Part shown: positions 28,625 through 37,453 of the stretch, piece by piece
How positions within the stretch are numbered: position 1 is the first letter of the stretch
Layout: each line of letters starts with the position of its first letter
Origin: Kaiparowitsia implicata GSE-PSE-MK54-09C
Lineage (GTDB): Bacteria; Cyanobacteriota; Cyanobacteriia; Elainellales; Elainellaceae
Direction: 5' to 3'
Assembly: GCA_019359435.1 (NCBI GenBank)
Contig: JAHHHI010000065.1
Location: 1 to 64,000, forward strand
DNA length: 64,000 bases
Translations under genes and position numbers: made by a program
Notes under the pieces: model-generated
The model's database searches: none
What the model was told of the DNA's origin: nothing
The model's input: only the letters and a program-made list of their open reading frames with translations

Positions 28625-29452
28625 ATGGGCATTGTCTACGTATTGGCGCTATTAGCGATTGGCTACCTGATTGGCTCCGTCAAGATCATTAACCAGGGGA
28701 ACGAAGCCCTAGTGGAGCGGTTAGGCAAATACCACAAAAAGCTCACGCCAGGGCTTAACTATGTGGTGCCGCTGCTCGATAACATCGTATTAGAGGAGTC
28801 AGTCCGAGAACGGATGATTGACATCGAGCCTCAGGATGCCATTACCTCCGATAATGTATCCGTTGTGGTGGATGCGGTGGTGTACTGGCGAATTTTGCAG
28901 CTCGAACGCACCTACTATCAAGTCGAAGATGTGGAAGAAGCGTTGGAAAACCTCGTCACCACAACCTTGCGCTCAGAGATTGGGCAAATGCAGCTCTCAC
29001 GCATCTTTTCATCCCGCAGTGAAATCAACCAATCCCTGCTGCATCAGTTGGATGACGCCACGGCGAGCTGGGGGGTGAAAGTCACTCGGGTTGAGGTGCA
29101 AAAGATTACGCCAGCCAAGGCCGTATTAGAAGCGATGGAGCTTGAGAAAGCCGCAGACAGTAAGAAAAAAGCGGCCATCTTTGAGGCTGAGGGCAAAAAA
29201 CAAGCCGCAATTGAGGAAGCTGAAGGCGCGGTGCAGTCTATGAAAATGATTGCCGAAGCGCTCAAGACTCATCCCAACAGCCGCGAAATTTTACGCTACC
29301 TTGTAGCGCAGCGCTATGTGGATGCAAACTATCGCCTCGGCGATAGCCCCAACTCAAAGCTCGTATTTATGGACCCGAAGGCGCTAACTGAAGCCCTGAG
29401 TGACCTCATTCCCCGAGATGGTGAAGGCGGCAACGGCCATACGGGCGTTTGA
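28625..29452 (+). CDS. SPFH/stomatin-like (paraslipin, QmcA-type) protein
   Basis: A 275-residue membrane-anchored scaffold protein. One N-terminal helix (residues 2-20) precedes the SPFH domain (GNEALVERLGKYHKKLTPGLNYVVPLLD, RERMIDIEPQDAITSDNVSVVVDAVVYWRI). A coiled coil follows (about 175-215, KAADSKKKAAIFEAEGKKQAAIEEAEGA). Relatives organise membrane microdomains and often regulate FtsH; no partner is adjacent. ATG 28625. Confidence 0.9.
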   Translation: MGIVYVLALLAIGYLIGSVKIINQGNEALVERLGKYHKKLTPGLNYVVPLLDNIVLEESVRERMIDIEPQDAITSDNVSVVVDAVVYWRILQLERTYYQVEDVEEALENLVTTTLRSEIGQMQLSRIFSSRSEINQSLLHQLDDATASWGVKVTRVEVQKITPAKAVLEAMELEKAADSKKKAAIFEAEGKKQAAIEEAEGAVQSMKMIAEALKTHPNSREILRYLVAQRYVDANYRLGDSPNSKLVFMDPKALTEALSDLIPRDGEGGNGHTGV

Positions 29453-29465
29453 TGGTTGATATAGG

Positions 29466-29600
29466 CTAGGGGCTGCTGTCATCAATTAGCCTCTGGACAT
29501 CCTAGAAATCAACAGTCACAGCCCCTAGCCTGGTTTTTGGGTCGGGCGTGGCAACGCTCATAGCATCAGGCGTTTGGTTGGAATTGATGACACGCCCTAG
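29466..29600 (-). mobile_element. MITE family A, copy 4
   Basis: A 135-bp copy in reverse orientation between CTAG at 29466-29469 and 29597-29600, 13 bp after the stomatin-like gene. The left end has a small insertion (GGGGCTGCTGTCATC). Confidence 0.75.
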
Positions 29601-29686
29601 GGCTACTCAGTCGGATTGGGTATTGCACCAGTCTTCCGCTCTGGCGTCGCGAGAGTGGGTTGTATTATTCTGAGCAGCGCGCTGGC

Positions 29687-30949
29687 TCATTCCAGGGCAA
29701 GGTTTTGGGGTCTGGGGCGCAGGTGCTTACGGCGCGATAGGTCAACATAGCTCTTCCAGTTCTGGGTTTTGTGCCGCAGTTGGGTTTTGAGGGCGGCGGC
29801 GGCTACGGCATAGCCACCATCTGCCGCATCAACAAAATGGATGTGGTTGCGAGCGCGGTCGAGCACCATGCAGGTGAGGAGGGCGCGATCGCTCACATGC
29901 AGCCCATAGGTTAACTCCCCAGCACGCAGCCCGTCGTGTAAAAATGCCCGTAGCTGTGCGGTTTGTTCAGGGCTGCTGGCAATCACCATCTGCAGCCGAT
30001 CGTCAAATTTTTGAAAATCGGTAGCGGCTACCATGTCCTGCTTATACGCCCCCCAGTTGATATGGCCTAGGGTTGGCCCCAATGCCATCAAGAGCCAGCC
30101 CAGCAGGTTTTCTAGCAGAACTTTGCCGAGGTAGCGCAACCGAGCCAAAGCCTGCTGGGAGTGCGATCGCAAGTCGGTTTCTGCCATCAGGCGGCGGGGA
30201 TTAAAGCTGAGGCGCAACGACTCTCGTCGCACAGGGCGGTAGCGATCTTCTGCACCATAGAGTGCTCGAATTTTGGTCAGCACCTTTTTGTAGATCAGGC
30301 TGGTAGACTGGCCGCTGCTCGGGCTGGCTAGCACAATCAGGCTCAGGGTTTGCCCTTGTGGGCTGGGAACATCTTGCCAGCGACACTCTATGCCAGTAAA
30401 GTCGGCGGGTATTGCGGTGTAGGTGTCTAGACGATAGAGATTGTCGGGGCGTGGATCTTTGACCAGCTTGGTGGCATAGGTCAGCCCGCCGCCGGTAAAG
30501 CTGGCCTGACAATAGCCGGGGGCGATCGCCGCCTTAGCGACTGATAAGTACGTGGTTTGGGTGAGCACGCGCTGAACGGGCACAATGCCCACGCGCAATT
30601 CTAGGTCAAACCGCTGCTTGGCGGCGGCACGGGTTGCCAACAGTGCATCGCGGGCCGCAGGCAGCACCGAGGGGGGCACCAGCAAGGTTGCGCCATCGCC
30701 GCCAAACACAAACGGGATGTCCCGATGTTCTACGGCATTGAGCACTGCTGCAATGGAGCTGGCGCCCAGCAGGTTTACATCTTTATACTGGCCGTTGGCG
30801 ATCGCCCGAGTGGAATTGACAATATCGGTCACCAGAATGTACCAATCCTCTGGCACGGGCACAAAGTGGTGGGGATCGGTCAGGTCAAAGAACCGCAGTT
30901 GGCACGGCAGCCGTTCATAAAAGGTTTCAGTCGAGCGCTCAATTGACAT
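29687..30949 (-). CDS. DUF3095 protein, class III cyclase-like N-terminus
   Basis: A 420-residue protein of family DUF3095. The N-terminal 150 residues read like a class III nucleotide cyclase: YILVTDIVNSTRAI supplies Asp42 in the first strand and FVFGGDGATLLVP supplies Asp85 in the hairpin, the positions of the two metal ligands in cyclases, followed by LELRVGIVPV. The rest (150-420) is specific to this family. Nucleotide cyclase activity is an inference from these motifs only. The DUF assignment is from memory of the family. Confidence 0.75.
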   Translation of the reverse strand: MSIERSTETFYERLPCQLRFFDLTDPHHFVPVPEDWYILVTDIVNSTRAIANGQYKDVNLLGASSIAAVLNAVEHRDIPFVFGGDGATLLVPPSVLPAARDALLATRAAAKQRFDLELRVGIVPVQRVLTQTTYLSVAKAAIAPGYCQASFTGGGLTYATKLVKDPRPDNLYRLDTYTAIPADFTGIECRWQDVPSPQGQTLSLIVLASPSSGQSTSLIYKKVLTKIRALYGAEDRYRPVRRESLRLSFNPRRLMAETDLRSHSQQALARLRYLGKVLLENLLGWLLMALGPTLGHINWGAYKQDMVAATDFQKFDDRLQMVIASSPEQTAQLRAFLHDGLRAGELTYGLHVSDRALLTCMVLDRARNHIHFVDAADGGYAVAAAALKTQLRHKTQNWKSYVDLSRRKHLRPRPQNLALE

Positions 30950-31577
30950 GATCCTAAAAAGGAGGGAACCGAAGCAGAAGTGCTGCGGGCACGATGCTCA
31001 GACCAATCGCTATTTCATCATTCAACCCAACCATCCAATTTCAGCACAGTGATCTGAGAAGCGGCTTAATTCATTGCACTTAGGTAATGCAAGGCGATGG
31101 GATAGAACGCCAAAAAGATGCCGATAGGTCAATTGATTTAGTTGCTATACGGTCAACACAGGGAATGTAGACGCGGCGTAAAGCCATGTTTTTTGTGCGC
31201 ATGAGATTAGGGATGGGGCGATCGCTCCTGCCGTGACCATCTGCAGGCGATTGTCTATAGACAACGTCAGTTCCGCAAATGTCTAAAACCATGCTGCCCA
31301 CTGTGCTATCAAGCTGAAGACGATCTGATCGGCATTTACCTGATTGGCATTAATCTAACGTCAGTTCGGGTTAAGAGGGTTTTGGGGCATCGCGCGACGC
31401 GCGATGCCCCAAAACCCTTAATGTGCTGTGCGCGTCGCGCACAGCACATTAAGGGTTTGAGCTTATCCCGAACTCAGGTTAATCTAGCGATGGCAAGGGG
31501 TTTATTGAGGATTGCTACAGTTTTGTTTTCCCAGCTTTCAGACGGCGTATATGTAAGGGTTCTACCAGAGTGAACCC
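30950..31577. other. intergenic region with repeat scars
   Basis: About 630 bp without a supported gene. It includes a degenerate family C start (31263-31310) and a complete family B element (31357-31480). Confidence 0.5.
31357..31480 (-). mobile_element. family B element, double perfect palindrome, copy 2
   Basis: A 124-bp element in the opposite orientation to copy 1, flanked by AATCT on both sides (31352-31356, 31481-31485). Both internal palindromes are perfect. Compared with copy 1 the arm GTGCCGTG has become GTGCTGTG and its partner CACGGCAC has become CACAGCAC, a compensated change. Confidence 0.75.
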
Positions 31578-32438
31578 ATGGCAGGACATAATCGCCAGAT
31601 TTGGCAAACAGAACTAGACGATTTAATGCGCGGCGTTGCAGGCGCATTTTTATTTGGTGCGCCGTTTCTTTACACGATGGAGGTGTGGTGGAAGGGCAAC
31701 TTCACCTCTCCGCGGCACATGATGCTGATCTTGGGCATTGCCTACCTGTCACTGGTGTTGCTCAACGTAAAGGGTGGGTTTCGCTCTGAGCAAGCGCGCA
31801 CCCTCGGGCAGATTTTGTCGGAAAGTGTGGAGGGCTTGGCGATCGCCCTCATCACCGCAACCTTAAGCCTGATTCTGATTGGCATTCTGCGGTTTGAGAC
31901 TGGGTTAGATGCCATCATGGGGCGAATTTTAACCGTGGCTTTGCCTTTTAGCATTGGCGTTGGGGTTGCCAATAATGTGCTGCAAGGCTCTGAAGATGAA
32001 CCCCAAACGCGATCGCGCGATCGCGACCGGGGCAACGCTTGGCGCCACACCCTGTCAGATACAGGGTCAACGCTGTTGGGGGCGATCGCTGTGGGTTCCT
32101 CCATTGCTCCCACCGATGAAATTCCCATGATCGCCAGCTCCCTGTCTCCGATACGGCTGCTTGCCATCATTGCCAGTTCACTTTTTATCTCCTACATCAT
32201 TGTGTTTCAGGCCAATTTTGGGGCGCAGCATAGACGGCGATCGCAACCCGGGCTGTTTCAAGGCCCCATTAGCGAAACCCTGGCCTCCTATCTCATTTCC
32301 TTAGCCATTTCTCTGTTGATGCTCTGGCTATTTCAGGTGGTTCGGCTAGACGATCCATTCAACCAGTGGGTGAGTTATGGGATCGTGCTGGGCTTTCCTT
32401 CTACCATTGGCGGCGCAGCGGGCAGATTGGCGATGTAG
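31578..32438 (+). CDS. TIGR02587-type integral membrane protein
   Basis: A 286-residue membrane protein with about seven hydrophobic segments, starting MAGHNRQIWQTELDDLMRGVAGAFLFGAPFLYTMEVWW, a pattern I associate with TIGR02587. Function unknown. It is followed after 186 bp by a gene of the TIGR02588 type in the same direction, the usual neighbour of this family, which suggests the two proteins work together in the membrane. Confidence 0.75.
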   Translation: MAGHNRQIWQTELDDLMRGVAGAFLFGAPFLYTMEVWWKGNFTSPRHMMLILGIAYLSLVLLNVKGGFRSEQARTLGQILSESVEGLAIALITATLSLILIGILRFETGLDAIMGRILTVALPFSIGVGVANNVLQGSEDEPQTRSRDRDRGNAWRHTLSDTGSTLLGAIAVGSSIAPTDEIPMIASSLSPIRLLAIIASSLFISYIIVFQANFGAQHRRRSQPGLFQGPISETLASYLISLAISLLMLWLFQVVRLDDPFNQWVSYGIVLGFPSTIGGAAGRLAM

Positions 32439-32624
32439 CGGTCAACGCGAGGGTGGATAAAGCGCCGACGCGTCTGGATCGGTTTGTGGAACCCGCGTGT
32501 CACGTGGGTTTCATAAACCGATCATTTCAGCTCATCTCAACTGTTGGAATGGATTGCTGCAATAAGCTGCCATAGGCAAGAGTTAAACCCGAGTTCACTA
32601 TGATTAAATCTGCTTGGTGTTGCA

Positions 32625-33005
32625 ATGACTAAACCTGATCCCCGCAATCGAGCCGAATCGGTTTCGTTGGGTATTTCGCTCACTTTATTAATTGGCGTTA
32701 TTGCAGCGGTGAGTTCACTATGGCTCAGCCCCTCGGTCAACCCGCCTCAGTTCACCATTCAGCGGGGTGTCATTCGTAGTGACGATGACAACGCCTACTA
32801 TTTGCCTGTTACTCTCACCAACGACGGGGATGCAACTGCCGCCCAGGTGATGCTGGAGGGCAGCTTAGACACCGCGGGTTCTGAGGAACTTTCGAGTACC
32901 ACGTTTGATTTTGTGCCTGCGCGATCAGCGGTGGAAGGCGTGCTGATCTTTAGTCAGGAACCCACCACTGTAACGTTGCGCGTGGTGAGCTACCAGCGTC
33001 CCTAA
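32625..33005 (+). CDS. TIGR02588-type membrane-anchored protein
   Basis: A 126-residue protein with one transmembrane helix (about 15-37, VSLGISLTLLIGVIAAVSSLWL) and an exported beta-rich domain (residues 43-125, PPQFTIQRGVIRSDDDNAYYLPVTLTNDGDATAAQVMLEG) resembling an immunoglobulin-like fold. Function unknown. Pairing with the gene at 31578-32438 is the main clue. Confidence 0.7.
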   Translation: MTKPDPRNRAESVSLGISLTLLIGVIAAVSSLWLSPSVNPPQFTIQRGVIRSDDDNAYYLPVTLTNDGDATAAQVMLEGSLDTAGSEELSSTTFDFVPARSAVEGVLIFSQEPTTVTLRVVSYQRP

Positions 33006-33009
33006 ACCC

Positions 33010-33498
33010 CTAGCCTGCTTTTTCTCGCGAAATGTTGCCCAGTGTGGCCTGTGTGGCCTGCATGTAATCGGCAGGCGCTAGCAACACTTGTAGCCCCCGC
33101 TGTCCGGCAGAGACCGAAATCACGTCGTATAGCTCAATCAGCTCGTCTACCACGACGGGATAGGGCTTTTTGCAGGCGAGGGCGGTGACGCCGCCGCGAA
33201 TATAGCCCGTCAAGGGTTGGATTTCTTTGAGAGCGACCACGTCGCAGGTGCGATCGCCCGAACACTTTGCTAGCGCTTTGAGATCAAGTTGGCGATCGCC
33301 CGGAATCACCGCCAACAACACTCCGGTTTTATCCCCACGCACCACCAGGGTTTTGAACACTTGCCCCAGCGGTAGCCCGATCTTTACTGCAGCCGATTCT
33401 GCGGCTAAATCGTCTGGGTCTACTGCGTAGGTTCGCAGCTCATAGGCAATGCCACGCGCATCCAGCAGGCGCACAGCGTTAGTTTTTGGGGGTTTCAT
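33010..33498 (-). CDS. ybaK: Cys-tRNA(Pro) deacylase YbaK
   Basis: A 162-residue cytoplasmic editing enzyme that hydrolyses Cys-tRNA(Pro) made in error by prolyl-tRNA synthetase. Family blocks are KTNAVRLLDARGIAYELRTYA, GLPLGQVFKTLVVRGDK (with the key Lys of the active site), VIPGDRQLDLKALAKCSGDR and LTGYIRGGVTALACKKPYPVVVD. Normal family length. It converges with the TIGR02588-type gene, 4 bp apart. Confidence 0.9.
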   Translation of the reverse strand: MKPPKTNAVRLLDARGIAYELRTYAVDPDDLAAESAAVKIGLPLGQVFKTLVVRGDKTGVLLAVIPGDRQLDLKALAKCSGDRTCDVVALKEIQPLTGYIRGGVTALACKKPYPVVVDELIELYDVISVSAGQRGLQVLLAPADYMQATQATLGNISREKAG

Positions 33499-33539
33499 CA
33501 GCGCTTAGAGTGGTCGAATTAATTAAGCATCTGCTGTAA

Positions 33540-33634
33540 GCCCTCACCCTCAGTCTTTTCCTAAAGGGCAAGGGACGTTGAGCACTTCGGCTCCCCTTCG
33601 CCCAAACTAAGAAAAGGAGTTGGGGGATGAGGGG
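33540..33634. repeat. imperfect long inverted repeat
   Basis: CCCTCACCCTCAGTCTTTTCC at 33541 on pairs imperfectly with GAAAAGGAGTTGGGGGATGAG ending near 33631. The region between has a second stem (AAGGGACG, CCCTTCG). This type of C-rich intergenic repeat is common in filamentous cyanobacteria. Only one copy is seen here. Confidence 0.4.
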
Positions 33635-33720
33635 CGGATGGATGATGTCTCTCATGGAATATGTTTAGGTCTGGCTGCTCATGCATGAATGCTGTTGCAG
33701 ACGGGACGATTCAAGCTTAA

Positions 33721-35445
33721 ATGAGAAAGGCAATCGGCGCACCTGCGCCCCGTCCTTCCCTCACTGGCGAACCCCCTGTGGCAGAATCTGAAAAACCAAC
33801 TCGAACGCTGGTCAACATCGCTGGAATTGTGGCAGCAGCAACGTTGATCAGCAAGCTGTTTGGGCTATTTCGGCAGCAGGCGATCGCCGCGGCCTTTGGC
33901 GTGGGGCCTGCGTTTGGGGCCTTTAACTTTGCCTATGTGATTCCGGGTTTCTTGCTGATTTTGCTGGGTGGCATCAACGGCCCCTTCCACAGCGCCATTG
34001 TGAGTGTGCTCAGCAAACACCAGCGCGAAGATGCCGGAGCCATTGTGGAAACGATTACCACGCTCGTGGTCGGCATTTTGCTGCTGATTACCATTGGGCT
34101 GGTTATGTTTGCCGAACCAATGATGCGGATCACGGCACCGGGGCTGTTTGTCTCGCTAGAGCAGTTTCAGGCGGCGGGGCAGTCGGTGGATACCTACGCC
34201 ACGCTAGAGCTGACGCGGGCGATCGCCATCGAGCAATTTCGCATTATGGCACCGCTAGCGGTGCTGGCTGGGCTGATTGGCATCGGGTTTGGCTCCCTCA
34301 ATGCCTCTGATCAATATTGGTTGCCTTCCATCAGCCCCATCTTTAGCAGCCTCTCTGTGATCTTAGGTTTGGGGGGACTTGCGTTTTATCTAGGGGGCAA
34401 TATCACCCGCCCAGAAAATGCCATTTTAGGTGGGTCTGTGCTGGCTTGGTCAATTGTGGCAGGCGCGGTGCTGCAATGGCTGGCGCAGATTCCGGCGCAG
34501 TGGCAAGCAGGGCTAGGGCGACTGCGGCTGCGGTTTAACTTTAACCAGCCAGAGGTAAAAGCCGTCTTGCGGATTATGGCCCCCGCCACCTTTTCCTCCG
34601 GCATGATGCAGATCAACGTATGGACGGATCTGTTCTTTGCGTCGTTTATTCCCAATGCGGCAGCAGCGGTGTCTGCCATGGGCTATGCTGGGCTGTTGGT
34701 GCAAACACCGCTGGGCATTTTGTCGAATGTGATTTTGGTGCCGCTGCTGCCTGTGTTTTCGCGCTTGGCGGCACCCGGGCAGCGAGACGAACTAAAAACC
34801 CGCATTCGTCAGGGCTTGATTGTAACGGCCATCACCATGCTGCCCATCAGCGCCCTGATGATTGCCCTAGCGGTACCCATCTCTCGCGTGGTTTACGAGC
34901 GCTACGCCTTTACAGAAGAGGATTCGTTCCTCACCGCCTCGGTGCTGATTGCCTATGCCGTGGGCATGTTTGTGTATTTAGGCCGAGATGTGCTGGTGCG
35001 CGTGTTTTATGGGCTGGGTGATGGCAACACGCCGTTTCGCATTAGCGTGGCCAATATTGTAGTCAATGTGGTGCTGGATGCGCTATTGGTCGGCCCCTAT
35101 GGTGCGGTGGGGTTGGTGCTTGCCACCGTAGGGGTCAACATTACCTCAATGCTGGCGATGCTGTGGGTGCTGAACCGTCGCTTGCAAGGTCTGCCCCTGC
35201 GACAGTGGAGTGTGGTTACGCTGGGCCTGACGCTGGGCAGTGTGGGAACAGGGTTTGCCGCCTGGGGGGTGTTGCGGCTAAGCCAGCAGTGGTTAGGCCG
35301 CAGCGGCTTTGGCATTCAGCTTGTGCAGATTGCGCTGGCGAGTGGGGTGGGGCTGGGGGTGTTTGCGCTGGTGGCCCTGCAATTGCGCCTGCCCGAGGTG
35401 GATTTGCTGGTGACGCGGGTGCGACAGCGCGTGCTGCGACGCTAG
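33721..35445 (+). CDS. murJ: lipid II flippase MurJ
   Basis: A 574-residue inner-membrane protein of the MVF superfamily with about 14 helices, moving lipid II across the membrane for peptidoglycan synthesis. Family landmarks are NIAGIVAAATLISKLFGLFRQQAIAAAFGVG near the N terminus, GGINGPFHSAIVSVLSK, IMAPATFSSGMMQINVWTDLFFAS and YALGRDVLVRVFYGLGDGNTPFRIS-like sequence in the second half. The first 28 residues (PAPRPSLTGEPP) are polar and could be shortened by using GTG 33778. Confidence 0.93.
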   Translation: MRKAIGAPAPRPSLTGEPPVAESEKPTRTLVNIAGIVAAATLISKLFGLFRQQAIAAAFGVGPAFGAFNFAYVIPGFLLILLGGINGPFHSAIVSVLSKHQREDAGAIVETITTLVVGILLLITIGLVMFAEPMMRITAPGLFVSLEQFQAAGQSVDTYATLELTRAIAIEQFRIMAPLAVLAGLIGIGFGSLNASDQYWLPSISPIFSSLSVILGLGGLAFYLGGNITRPENAILGGSVLAWSIVAGAVLQWLAQIPAQWQAGLGRLRLRFNFNQPEVKAVLRIMAPATFSSGMMQINVWTDLFFASFIPNAAAAVSAMGYAGLLVQTPLGILSNVILVPLLPVFSRLAAPGQRDELKTRIRQGLIVTAITMLPISALMIALAVPISRVVYERYAFTEEDSFLTASVLIAYAVGMFVYLGRDVLVRVFYGLGDGNTPFRISVANIVVNVVLDALLVGPYGAVGLVLATVGVNITSMLAMLWVLNRRLQGLPLRQWSVVTLGLTLGSVGTGFAAWGVLRLSQQWLGRSGFGIQLVQIALASGVGLGVFALVALQLRLPEVDLLVTRVRQRVLRR

Positions 35446-35463
35446 GTGCTATGACGCTAAACG

Positions 35464-35844
35464 CTATCGCCAGTCGTTGGCCGCTTGTTCTAGCACAAAG
35501 GCCGATACAGCCTCAATTTGCGCAGGTGTGAGGCGATCGCCATAGGCCGACATATTTCCCTTGCCCTGGGACACAAGCTGGGCGATCGCCCCCAAGGTGT
35601 CCACGCCATTCTTCTCTAGCGCTTTTTGTTTCAAATTTTTGCCCCGCCGGACAATGTTGCCGCCGTTAAGGTGGCAACCGGCACAGTGCAGCTCAAACAC
35701 TTGATGCCCCGTGGCGAGTGTGGCTGCGGCGTCTGGCTCTGCGGCATAGGCTGCATGGGTCAGGGGCACCCATAGGACGAACCCTGCGAGGGCGATCGCC
35801 AATAGCCAAGAAAACAGTCGGGTCATTGGGATGAGTGCCTTCAT
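35464..35844 (-). CDS. petJ: cytochrome c6 (PetJ)
   Basis: A soluble lumenal electron carrier from cytochrome b6f to photosystem I, an alternative to plastocyanin. The 126-residue precursor has a signal peptide (residues 8-35, cleavage after AAYA) and a mature part with heme site CAGCH (Cys54, Cys57, His58) and axial Met98 in GNMSAYGDRLT. The end VSAFVLEQAANDWR is typical. ATG 35844 is chosen; ATG 35826 would also keep the signal peptide. c6 genes are often copper-repressed; no such site was identified. Confidence 0.92.
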   Translation of the reverse strand: MKALIPMTRLFSWLLAIALAGFVLWVPLTHAAYAAEPDAAATLATGHQVFELHCAGCHLNGGNIVRRGKNLKQKALEKNGVDTLGAIAQLVSQGKGNMSAYGDRLTPAQIEAVSAFVLEQAANDWR

Positions 35845-36032
35845 AGAACAGTATTGTGCAGGGTGAGATTTCACAGGTGGGATTTCACGGGTGGGATTCG
35901 CAAGTTTTGATTTCACACGGTGTAAGCGGAGTAGCACGGGATAATGAGGGTCTGATCAATTCTGTTTGATGAATCTGCCTGATTAATCTGTTTAATTAAT
36001 TCTGACAGATCTAACCCGTTTGGATTGCTGCC

Positions 36033-36722
36033 ATGCCAGAGCCCGCCCCCGCCCACGCTCAACGCCTGCGATCGCTCATGGAGGCCGCAGGTATCTCAAG
36101 CCAGCGATCGCTCGCCCACACTGCCGAAGTCTCCGTCTGGCAGGTGCGCCAGCTCGCCGCAGGCAAGGTGGAAATGATGCGGGTGGACGTGCTGCGTCGC
36201 CTTAGCCAAGCGCTCAACGTTTCCCTGGTGGACTTGATTGACCATTGCTCAGAGGCAGCTTCCACAGGCAGCGCTCCGGCAGAGACAGGGGGCGATCGCC
36301 CTAGGTCTACCCATCCTGGTGTTGAGATTGCGGCGTTGCAGCAGGAATATCAGCGATTGCAGGCGCAGCTCACGCAGCAGCAGCAGCAGACCCAGCACGC
36401 GGTGCAGCGGGCTAGCTTAGACGTGCTGGAACCCTTGCTGGTGCAGCTCCCCACGGCGATTCATGCCGCCCAACAGCGAGACGACATCCCCGCCACTCGG
36501 CTGATTCCGCTATTGCGTCCCATTGAGCAATTGTTGAATCATTGGGGCATTGAGGCGATCGCCCCCGTGGGCACCATCCTTCCCTTCGATCCGCACCTGC
36601 ACCAGCCCATGGGCGGCAACCCCCAACCCGGCGACCCCGTGCGGGTGCGCTATGTCGGCTATTGCCAAGGAGAAACGCTGCTCTACCGCGCCAAGGTGAG
36701 CCCTGCAAAACCGGAGTCCTAA
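36033..36722 (+). CDS. HTH (XRE-type) protein with GrpE-like C-terminus
   Basis: A 229-residue fusion. Residues about 8-62 form a lambda-repressor-like HTH (RLRSLMEAAGISSQRSLAHTAEVSVWQVRQLAAGKVEMMRVDVLRRLSQALNVSLVDL). A Gln-rich coiled coil spans about 95-125. Residues 128-225 resemble the C-terminal half of GrpE (VLEPLLVQLPTAIHAA, GIEAIAPVGTILPFDPHLHQPMGG, GDPVRVRYVGYCQGETLLYRAKV). GrpE is the nucleotide-exchange factor for DnaK, so this could couple DNA binding to the Hsp70 cycle; that is an inference. No dnaK is adjacent; a tandem MITE pair follows. Confidence 0.7.
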   Translation: MPEPAPAHAQRLRSLMEAAGISSQRSLAHTAEVSVWQVRQLAAGKVEMMRVDVLRRLSQALNVSLVDLIDHCSEAASTGSAPAETGGDRPRSTHPGVEIAALQQEYQRLQAQLTQQQQQTQHAVQRASLDVLEPLLVQLPTAIHAAQQRDDIPATRLIPLLRPIEQLLNHWGIEAIAPVGTILPFDPHLHQPMGGNPQPGDPVRVRYVGYCQGETLLYRAKVSPAKPES

Positions 36723-36724
36723 GC

Positions 36725-36855
36725 CTAGGGCGCGTCATCAATTCTGACCAAACGCCTTGTGCTATAAGCGTTGCCACGCCCGACCCAAAAACCAGGCTAG
36801 GGGCTGTGACCGTCGATTTCTGGAACATCAGAGGCTAATTGATGACAGCTCCTAG
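36725..36855 (+). mobile_element. MITE family A, copy 5 (left of tandem pair)
   Basis: A 131-bp copy from CTAG 36725-36728 to CTAG 36852-36855. The right CTAG is also the left boundary of copy 6, so the two elements share one target site. Confidence 0.78.
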
Positions 36856-36983
36856 GGCGCGTCATCAATTCCGACCAAACGCCTTGTGCTATGAGCGTTG
36901 CCACGCCCGATCCAAAAAAACAGGCTCGGGGCTGTGACCATTCATTTCTGGGCCATTAGCGGCTAATTGGTGGCAGCCCCTAG
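36852..36983 (+). mobile_element. MITE family A, copy 6 (right of tandem pair)
   Basis: A 132-bp copy from the shared CTAG (36852-36855) to CTAG 36980-36983. It is more diverged than copy 5 (GCCCGATCC, GGTGGCAGCCCC). Its right CTAG supplies the stop codon of the deaminase gene on the opposite strand. Confidence 0.78.
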
Positions 36984-37453
36984 TCCCAAAAGCCTGCGTG
37001 AGCAGTGGCAGCTTCGGCTTCCATCGCGGGGCCAACCACTTCTACCACATGCTGCCCGCACCCTAGCACTTCACGACAGGGCAGCGACAGAGTGGGATTT
37101 TTAGGATTTTCCCCGGTCATCTCGATTAGGCTAGCTTCACTTAACCCAAACACCACCCGCCGGATATTGCTCCAATAGATCGCCCCAGCACACATGGCGC
37201 AGGGCTCGGTGCTGGTGTAAAGCGTGCAGTTGGCTAAAAAATCACGGTCGTAGCGGCGGGTGGCCAGACGCACTAGGTTTGTTTCGGCATGGCCGGTGGC
37301 GTCGCGCTCGGTCACAACGGTATTTTCTGCCTCCAGCAGCACGGTGCCTTCAGCATCTACCAGCAACGAGCCAAAGGGATGGTTGCCGTGGTCACGAGCA
37401 GTCTGAGATAGGGCGATCGCCCGTTTCAGCAGGGTTGGGTCTAGATCAGGCAT
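36980..37453 (-). CDS. nucleoside deaminase (cytidine/guanine deaminase fold)
   Basis: A 157-residue zinc deaminase with the canonical sites His55-Ala-Glu57 (TGHAETNLVR) and PCxxC (Cys85, Cys88, in STEPCAMCAGAIYW). Length and motifs fit small nucleoside or guanine deaminases rather than TadA, so the base is uncertain. The reading frame ends GFWD and stops at a TAG that is part of the CTAG boundary of MITE copy 6, so the original C-terminus may have been altered by that insertion. Confidence 0.8.
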   Translation of the reverse strand: MPDLDPTLLKRAIALSQTARDHGNHPFGSLLVDAEGTVLLEAENTVVTERDATGHAETNLVRLATRRYDRDFLANCTLYTSTEPCAMCAGAIYWSNIRRVVFGLSEASLIEMTGENPKNPTLSLPCREVLGCGQHVVEVVGPAMEAEAATAHAGFWD

